A stretch of DNA of 11,756 nucleotides, from positions 1-11,756 of the forward strand of contig DDUV01000028.1 in the NCBI GenBank assembly GCA_002344975.1. The letters are read 5' to 3'. A program made the position numbers and the translations under genes. Within the stretch, counting starts at the first letter, position 1; the number at the start of each line of letters is the position of its first letter. Source of the stretch: Saprospiraceae bacterium UBA2329. Lineage in GTDB: Bacteria; Bacteroidota; Bacteroidia; Chitinophagales; Saprospiraceae. The notes under the pieces are model-generated. The model was not told where the DNA came from and searched no databases. It saw nothing but the letters and a program-made list of their open reading frames with translations. This document shows positions 6,823-11,756 of the stretch, in pieces.

Positions 6823-7740
6823 GTGGCCATTTATGCAATCAAAGATTTGGAAAAACTGTCGGGCATCAAGGCCCACACGCTGCGGATATGGGAGCAACGC
6901 TATGGCCTCATTACGCCCAAGCGCACGCCTACCAATATCCGTTATTACGATGATGAAGACCTCAAATTTATTCTCAACATTGCACTACTCAATCGAAACG
7001 GCATAAAGATTTCAAAGATCGCCCAGATGAGCAAGTCAGAGATCACGGGAAAGGTATCCGAGCTGTCCGATTTTCGTTTTGAAGAAGGCGCACAGTTGGA
7101 TGCCCTCACGCTCTCCATGATCGAAATGGACGAGTACAAGTTTGAGCGCATCGTGGTAACCAATATTCAACAGATTGGTTTTGAGCGCACTATGCTCGAA
7201 GTTGTCTATCCTTTTTTAGATAAGCTGAGTCTGCTTTGGCTCACGGGATCCATACATCCGGTGCAGGAGAGTTTCATCAGCAACCTCATTCGCCAGAAAC
7301 TCATTGTGGCCATAGACCGGCTGCCGATGCCGACAGGGCGGAGCGTGCAAAAACTGCTGCTGTATCTGCCGGAAGGCGAGCGGCAGGAATTGACCATCCT
7401 GTTCATGCAGTATCTGGCCAAGGCCCGCGGCTACCACGTTGTGTATTTAGGATTAGACGTGTCTCTTACCGACCTGCGCGATGCACAGCGCATCCTCCAG
7501 CCGCATTTTGTTTTTACGATGATTACGGAAACCTTCGGCAAGGAGCCTGTGCAACGATATGTGGATAAAATGGCCGATGTGTTTCCCGACAGCCGCGTAT
7601 TACTCTCTGGTTATCAGGTCATTGCCCAAAATGTAGTTTCTCCCTCCAATACGATAATTCTCAATAGCTTAGAACATACCCTAAGCTATCTGGAAAGCGC
7701 GGTACTGCCCCAGCCGGCACGCCAGGGTTCCTTGGTCTGA
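6823..7740 (+). CDS. MerR-family regulator with B12-binding-like domain
   Basis: From the GTG at 6823 the protein is 305 aa. It starts MAIYAIKDLEKLSGIKAHTLRIWEQRY, the usual N-terminus of Bacteroidota MerR-type regulators. The winged helix-turn-helix spans about 3-70. A helical bundle (about 90-165) and a Rossmann-like domain (about 175-290) follow, as in the CarH/LitR family of B12-dependent, light-responsive repressors. Their Wx9EH motif appears here as W139-x9-E149-S150. The GE-x-H-x-L segment, which supplies the lower cobalamin ligand, reads GERQEL (185-190). The histidines are therefore replaced by Ser and Gln, so cobalamin binding is doubtful. A TTG at 6784 would add 13 residues with no family resemblance. 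Neither start has a good ribosome-binding site. The gene lies 166 bases after the receptor on the same strand. Its target is unknown, and autoregulation or control of a flanking receptor is only a possibility. Confidence 0.88.
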   Translation: MAIYAIKDLEKLSGIKAHTLRIWEQRYGLITPKRTPTNIRYYDDEDLKFILNIALLNRNGIKISKIAQMSKSEITGKVSELSDFRFEEGAQLDALTLSMIEMDEYKFERIVVTNIQQIGFERTMLEVVYPFLDKLSLLWLTGSIHPVQESFISNLIRQKLIVAIDRLPMPTGRSVQKLLLYLPEGERQELTILFMQYLAKARGYHVVYLGLDVSLTDLRDAQRILQPHFVFTMITETFGKEPVQRYVDKMADVFPDSRVLLSGYQVIAQNVVSPSNTIILNSLEHTLSYLESAVLPQPARQGSLV

Positions 7741-7755
7741 CGTTTTACTCCTCCT

Positions 7756-10143
7756 TTAATTATTCAACCTCCGCTGCTCCGACGATGAGCTGCTGTCCCG
7801 GTTGTCCCGGTTTTTGAGGTGTTGGTTGCCGAATTTCCAGGTGGCCCGCAAGTTGACCACCGGCGCCTCCCATTGAGACAAAATATCGAAATCGAGGTTG
7901 GCATAGTCCACGCGTGCGTTGAAGAATTTCTGCACAATGCCTTCTGCGTTGAGTTGCAGGCGCAGGCGTTTTTCAAAAAGCTCTTTTTGCAGGCCCGCAC
8001 TCACCCCGTACATCGTTTCGTGGCGCATGATGCCGTCTATGCCGGGGCTTTGTATCCAGCCCGACAGCTCGGCTTTCCAGCCCTTGGGCAGGGTGGCGTT
8101 TACTTGCAGGAAGCCGGTAGCCGACCATTGATTTTGAAGGAAATCTGCATTCAGGTACTCCGCTCTGTAATCGTGGTAATACACCATGACGCCGCCGTAG
8201 CCGGAGATGGATTTGGCGATGAAATCGAGCGGAAAAAACAGGCTGCCCCCGTAGCGGGTGTATTTGTCCAAGTTTACATTGGTTTTGAAAGCCTCGCCGG
8301 TTTCGTCGTTTTGCTCGATGACTTCCGTGAGCGCGTTTCTGGTCACATCATAAGACAAATTGAAAAACGGCTGCTTGTCGAACGTGAGCGAAAGCTGGCC
8401 GCTGTGCGTCAGTTCGGGTACCAGAAACGGGTTGCCTTTGTCGGAAGTGAGCGGATCGAGGTATTGGATAAAGGGGTTGAGATCGTAATAACCGGGCCGT
8501 TTGATGCGGTAGCTGTATGCCGCGCTCCAGCCCAAAGAACCGCCCAATGGCGCCGACACGCTGAGGCTGGGGAAAAAGCGCTTGATGCGCAGGTTGACGG
8601 TAGAGTCTAATGTTTCGCTAAAGCCCACAGCCTGCGAATCCTCGTAGCGCAAACCGATATTGGCTTGCAGCTTTTCGCGGTTGAAAGTCAGGTTGGTATA
8701 GCCCGCATAGATGTCTTCATCGTACAAAAAAGTATTGGTGCGCAGCGCGTCGTTCACCCATTCTCCATTTTGCATCAGGCTGGCCAAGAGCTTGTTATCC
8801 AAACGCGTGGTGCTTATTTTGGCGCCGGCCTGCAACTGCCAGTACTTCGACAAAGGCCGTTTGTAATCGGCTTGCGCTGCAAAAATGCGCGTATCGGCAG
8901 GCTCCACATTGCGGCGGTCTTCAAAGTCGGCGCCGGTGGTCAGCAGGTCGCTTTGCACCCGGCGGCGGTAGTAGGCGTAGTTGTAGTCCATGCTGAATTC
9001 CTGCCCGGAGGTGTCAATTTTCCAACGGTAAAAAGCATCGCCGGAATAAGACCTCCAGTTGCGATCCTGCACGTTGAGGGTTGTAAAACGAGAGAGTTCT
9101 GCCCCTTCCGGCGTCGTGACGTAGGTGGTATTTTCGCCGGTGCGGCGGTTGGTGCTATATACCGTGTTCATGGTGATGCCTACGCGGTGCCGGTCGTTGA
9201 TGTCGTAGTCGGCGCCGAGCCGCAGCGATTTGGACACGGGGTTGCCGGGCGTATAAGCCGATTGCACGAAATGTTGGTTCGGCAGGCGGCGCACGAGGTC
9301 CAAGCGTTCAATAAAAGTATTGTGATTGTAGCCCGCGCCGGCCGTCAGGTTCCAGGGGCCGGAGCGGTGATTGATGGAGGCGTTGCCACGGTATTTCCAA
9401 AGTTCGCCGCGCCCCATGCCCAGCATGATCTGGCCATTGGTGCCCAGCAGTGCATTTTTTTTCAAAACAATATTGATGACGCCGCCCGTGCCTTCGGCAT
9501 CAAAAGCAGCGCCCGGCTGCGATACCACCTCTATGCGGGCGATGTTGTCGGCGGGCATATCGCGCAGCAGCGACTCCACGTCCATGTATTTGGTGGGGCG
9601 CCCGTCAATGAGGATGGTGACGCCCGATTTGCCGGCCATCTGCACCCGGTCGTTGATGACGAGGAGGCCAGGCACCTTGCGCAGCACATCGGTGACGCTG
9701 CCGCCCAAGCCGGTGATGTTGTCTTCCACATTCACCACCAATTTACCGGCTTGCTGTTCGAGCAGAGGACGCCGGGCCACCACCTCAATAGTTTGCAATA
9801 CCTCGGCGGCTATGGCCATGCGCATGACCGGCACGGTGGCATCTTCGCCTTTGGCGACGGAAAAAGAAGCAGAGAGCAAATCGGAGTAGCCTAAGCCGGA
9901 AGTTTTTACCCGGTATTCGCCGGGCGCTACCTGCCGGAATGCGTACTTGCCCAGCGCATCGCTGAGTTCCATTTTTACAATAGCGGAATCGGCGGCATTC
10001 AACAACAAGACGTTGATAAATTCCAAGGGTTCTCCTTTTTCGGAGATGATCTGGCCGAATACGGCACTCTGGCTGTACGCCTGAACGACAGACAAAGTAA
10101 ACGCGGCCAAGAGAAGCAGACGGTTGCAAAAAGTAGTCATCAT
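7756..10143 (-). CDS. Outer-membrane beta-barrel / TonB-dependent receptor-like protein
   Basis: This 795-aa protein has a signal peptide (about 1-25, ending AYSQ) and a carboxypeptidase-regulatory-like domain (about 26-112: AVFGQIISEKGEPLEFINVLLL, GKYAFRQVAPGEYRVKTSGLGY). A plug-like domain (about 130-228) includes DVLRKVPGLLV, GVTILIDGRPT, NIARIEVVSQPGAAFDAEGTGGVINIVLKK. A large barrel of the OMP_b-brl_3 type fills the rest. The last strand (VNLRATWKFGNQ) is followed by a polar tail with NRDNRD and a serine run, as is common in this subfamily. It belongs to a different receptor subfamily from the gene at 4245. The substrate cannot be inferred. It starts with two consecutive ATGs (10143 and 10140), either of which could be used. 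Its stop is 15 bases from that of the MerR gene, leaving no room for a terminator between the convergent genes. Confidence 0.88.
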   Translation of the reverse strand: MMTTFCNRLLLLAAFTLSVVQAYSQSAVFGQIISEKGEPLEFINVLLLNAADSAIVKMELSDALGKYAFRQVAPGEYRVKTSGLGYSDLLSASFSVAKGEDATVPVMRMAIAAEVLQTIEVVARRPLLEQQAGKLVVNVEDNITGLGGSVTDVLRKVPGLLVINDRVQMAGKSGVTILIDGRPTKYMDVESLLRDMPADNIARIEVVSQPGAAFDAEGTGGVINIVLKKNALLGTNGQIMLGMGRGELWKYRGNASINHRSGPWNLTAGAGYNHNTFIERLDLVRRLPNQHFVQSAYTPGNPVSKSLRLGADYDINDRHRVGITMNTVYSTNRRTGENTTYVTTPEGAELSRFTTLNVQDRNWRSYSGDAFYRWKIDTSGQEFSMDYNYAYYRRRVQSDLLTTGADFEDRRNVEPADTRIFAAQADYKRPLSKYWQLQAGAKISTTRLDNKLLASLMQNGEWVNDALRTNTFLYDEDIYAGYTNLTFNREKLQANIGLRYEDSQAVGFSETLDSTVNLRIKRFFPSLSVSAPLGGSLGWSAAYSYRIKRPGYYDLNPFIQYLDPLTSDKGNPFLVPELTHSGQLSLTFDKQPFFNLSYDVTRNALTEVIEQNDETGEAFKTNVNLDKYTRYGGSLFFPLDFIAKSISGYGGVMVYYHDYRAEYLNADFLQNQWSATGFLQVNATLPKGWKAELSGWIQSPGIDGIMRHETMYGVSAGLQKELFEKRLRLQLNAEGIVQKFFNARVDYANLDFDILSQWEAPVVNLRATWKFGNQHLKNRDNRDSSSSSEQRRLNN

Positions 10144-10262
10144 AAGGTTTTTAAGGGTATTTGAAACAATCGTCGGACGCGCCGACGGAGAAAACAGACA
10201 GCGCCGAAATGAAAAGGTTGCAGCACCGGCAACCGAAGTCGGGCTTCGCCGTTATATCGTTT
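10144..10262. other. Divergent intergenic region between receptor and oxidase subunit
   Basis: These 119 bases carry the start regions of two divergent genes. They include a perfect 6-bp inverted repeat (CGTCGG at 10171-10176 with CCGACG at 10182-10187) and a 5-bp one (10234-10238 with 10244-10248). I find no exact TAnnTTTG promoter match on either strand. The plus-strand reading frame is open through most of it (ATG at 10209, TTG at 10161), so a longer oxidase subunit N-terminus is possible. Confidence 0.4.
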
Positions 10263-10889
10263 ATGAAAAACCAGCAATCACCACACGAGTACGACGAGTA
10301 CGACTCCTTTGCCTTTCATCCGCACAATGTGATGTTGTTTTTGGTGCTCTTCGGCGTCACGGCGCTCTTTCTCAGCCTCACGGCGGGTTTCGTTTATACG
10401 CGGGTGCAAAGCGGATTGCCGCCGCTGCGCCTGCCCTGGATTTTTTTGGTCAATACCCTGCTGTTGTTGGGCGGCAGCGCAGCCATGATTCGGGCCAAAC
10501 GCGCCTATCTGAACGACGAGACCGATAACTACCGCCGTCTCCTGCACATCACCCTGTGGTTGTCCGTTGCATTTCTGGGCGCGCAGATGCTGGGCTGGCA
10601 GCAATTGTTTGCTCAAAACGTCTTTGTAAACACCGACAACTCGGCGGCCTACCTGTACGTCCTTTCCGGGCTGCATTTTGCGCACGTCATTGCGGGTATT
10701 CCTTTTTTGTGGGGCTTCATCCGCACCGCCAAAAGGCACATGAAAGAGCCGGTAAGCGTGCTGGTGTATTTCTCCGACCCCGAAAAAAAACTCAAACTCC
10801 GCCTGCTCACCATTTACTGGCATTTTCTGGATGCGCTGTGGGTGTATCTGGTGCTATTTTTTGTAGCAAACGCACTGATTCAATCATGA
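10263..10889 (+). CDS. Cytochrome c oxidase subunit III-like membrane protein
   Basis: From the ATG at 10263 the protein is 208 aa with five predicted membrane helices (about 23-44, 57-76, 95-113, 129-151 and 187-204). This is the shorter, five-helix form common among bacterial heme-copper oxidase subunit III proteins. Family hallmarks are visible: the amphipathic ALFLSLTAGFVYTR helix, SGLHFAHVIAGI (135-146, with H138 and H141), and the C-terminal YWHFLDALWVYLVLFF (185-200). Subunit III stabilises the catalytic subunit I of proton-pumping terminal oxidases in the inner membrane. No subunit I, II or IV gene is adjacent in this window, so the gene appears orphaned. Start choice is uncertain. 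An in-frame ATG at 10209 would add 18 basic residues. The chosen start gives the expected short, polar N-terminus before helix one. Confidence 0.85.
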   Translation: MKNQQSPHEYDEYDSFAFHPHNVMLFLVLFGVTALFLSLTAGFVYTRVQSGLPPLRLPWIFLVNTLLLLGGSAAMIRAKRAYLNDETDNYRRLLHITLWLSVAFLGAQMLGWQQLFAQNVFVNTDNSAAYLYVLSGLHFAHVIAGIPFLWGFIRTAKRHMKEPVSVLVYFSDPEKKLKLRLLTIYWHFLDALWVYLVLFFVANALIQS

Positions 10890-10939
10890 GCCAATTGCAT
10901 TAAAATCAAGACAGGCCGTCTTTCGAGGTCGTCGTGTTA

Positions 10940-10978
10940 TGCCAAGTGGCAGAGGCTACCGCTTCACCACCTTTGGCA
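10940..10978 (+). other. Hairpin downstream of the oxidase subunit gene
   Basis: TGCCAAGTGG at 10940-10949 pairs with CCAC (10967-10970) and TTGGCA (10973-10978), with a two-base bulge. A weaker inner helix can form around a TACC loop. No T-run follows, so a standard rho-independent terminator is unlikely. It lies in the 182-base gap (10890-11071) before the convergent T9SS cargo gene, in which I see no gene. Confidence 0.35.
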
Positions 10979-11071
10979 CATCGTAAATTAAGGAAGCGGC
11001 AGGTTGATACAGGCGTGATTCGCCAAGATCGCCGTTCCGTAGTCGCCCCCGCACCACGAAGGTTAAGCACT

Positions 11072-11756
11072 TCACCTCGCCAGCACCAATTTCCCCTGCC
11101 CCTTGCGTTCTTTGCCCGATTGCACCTCCCAGAAATACATGGCAGCAGGCAAGCGGCTCAGATCGGCTATGAGGGCACGAGCGCCGCGCTCCCAGCGCGA
11201 ATGATACACCAAACGCCCCAGCGCATCGTACAGCCTGAAATGCGCCGGATTGTTTTCGTCGTACAGTTCTTCGGGCAGAGTGACGCGGATTTCATCGGGG
11301 CTTGGGTTGGGCGCCAGCAGGATTTGCCCCGGCTGCGGGTTGGGTGGGCGCAGGGTATCGCAGGGGCTGCCCGGCAGTTCGTACAGCCGCAGCCAGGGCA
11401 GGTTGGGCATGTTCCACCCTCTGCGTGCGGGCAGTTGCAGGCCGGTTTCTTCAAAGCGGGATTCCGTACCGGCTTTTTCCGGTTCGTGGATGACGTGGAG
11501 GTAATTCATACCAACGGACGAACTCATGTATATTTTCCCGTCGGGCGCTAAGCGCTGCTGAAACATTGAATAGGTAAGTGACTGGCCCACCAACTGACGG
11601 GAAGCGAGTACCTCCTGAGATTGTATGTCGAACTGATACAAGCTCCAAAGCCATGCCAGGAAAAAGAATTTTGAAGATGCGTTGAACCCGGTGCCGGAGG
11701 GGCGGCGGATGTGGGGAGGCAGCAGAGTGGCCGGCAGGTGCAGGGGGTGGGAAAAA
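11072..11756 (-). CDS. T9SS type A sorting-domain protein, C-terminal part (N-terminus outside window)
   Basis: The minus-strand frame is open from the TGA at 11072-11074 to the window edge, giving at least 227 aa of C-terminus. The visible upstream part includes LYQFDIQSQEVLASRQL, LAPDGKIYMSSSVGMNYLHVIHEPEKAG and LQLPARRGWNMPNLPWLRLYEL. It resembles the last blades of a beta-propeller or WD40-like module found in large secreted Saprospiraceae-type proteins. After a short linker (GSPCDTLRPPNPQPG), the final ~80 residues form a type A sorting domain: LLAPNPSPDEIRV, FRLYDALGRLVYHS, IADLSRLPAAMYFWEV and a terminal GKLVLAR. Such domains direct export through the type IX system and are removed at the cell surface. 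The true start lies beyond 11756. A TTG at 11641 is internal to the open frame and is not a credible start. Confidence 0.85.
   Translation of the reverse strand, partial: FSHPLHLPATLLPPHIRRPSGTGFNASSKFFFLAWLWSLYQFDIQSQEVLASRQLVGQSLTYSMFQQRLAPDGKIYMSSSVGMNYLHVIHEPEKAGTESRFEETGLQLPARRGWNMPNLPWLRLYELPGSPCDTLRPPNPQPGQILLAPNPSPDEIRVTLPEELYDENNPAHFRLYDALGRLVYHSRWERGARALIADLSRLPAAMYFWEVQSGKERKGQGKLVLAR

Noticed and set aside
7819..9894. Long plus-strand open frames (263 and 409 codons) opposite the second receptor
   Set aside because: They are antisense to a well-supported receptor gene. Their translations lack domain character and show the V/G/A-rich, patternless composition typical of antisense reading of GC-rich coding DNA.
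10161..10262. Upstream start for the oxidase subunit III-like protein
   Set aside because: The earliest start is TTG, and the added residues look unrelated to the family N-terminus. The ATG at 10209 cannot be fully excluded.
10934..11551. A 205-codon plus-strand frame at the right end
   Set aside because: It overlaps the T9SS cargo gene in antisense, and its translation shows no recognisable domain. The minus-strand frame carries clear sorting-domain motifs.
1..11756. CRISPR array, tRNA/rRNA, insertion sequence or phage genes
   Set aside because: No regularly spaced direct repeats, no tRNA cloverleaf with a CCA end, no rRNA-like segments, and no transposase or integrase motifs were seen on either strand.

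Overview
The window looks like chromosome of a Bacteroidota (Bacteroidetes) bacterium, most likely from the Saprospiria/Chitinophagia side. The evidence is two outer-membrane receptors with N-terminal carboxypeptidase-regulatory-like domains, a DUF3667-type zinc-ribbon membrane protein, a protein with a type IX secretion (T9SS) C-terminal sorting domain, a heme-copper oxidase subunit III of Bacteroidota type, A-rich or absent Shine-Dalgarno sequences, and a promoter matching the Bacteroidota TTTG/TAnnTTTG consensus. Genes are fairly GC-rich and the larger intergenic gaps are AT-rich. I see no tRNA, rRNA, CRISPR array, integrase, transposase or phage gene.

Layout. Positions 1-200 are non-coding, with a long inverted repeat (23-100) and a terminator (141-185). 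Three minus-strand genes follow. A secreted amidohydrolase-like protein (201-1493) lacks the usual HxH metal site. It lies 27 bases downstream of a DUF3667 zinc-ribbon membrane protein (1521-2618). Beyond a terminator (2714-2751) is a membrane-anchored M23 peptidase (2771-3754). A 490-base AT-rich divergent region (3755-4244) separates these from a plus-strand TonB-dependent receptor (4245-6656) and a MerR-family regulator with a B12-binding-like domain (6823-7740). A second outer-membrane beta-barrel receptor (7756-10143, minus) converges on the regulator with only 15 bases between them. A cytochrome c oxidase subunit III-like gene (10263-10889, plus) diverges from it. The right edge holds the C-terminal part of a T9SS cargo protein (11072 to beyond 11756, minus).

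Function. Most of the window concerns the cell envelope: two active-transport receptors, a peptidoglycan hydrolase, a secreted amidohydrolase relative and a T9SS cargo. I see no multi-gene defence, biosynthetic or mobile system. The most unusual points are at residue level. The amidohydrolase has lost its N-terminal metal ligands, and the MerR protein keeps the fold of the light/B12-sensing family but has changed the histidines expected to contact cobalamin. The inverted repeat at the left end and the structured, long leader of the first receptor are the most notable non-coding signals.
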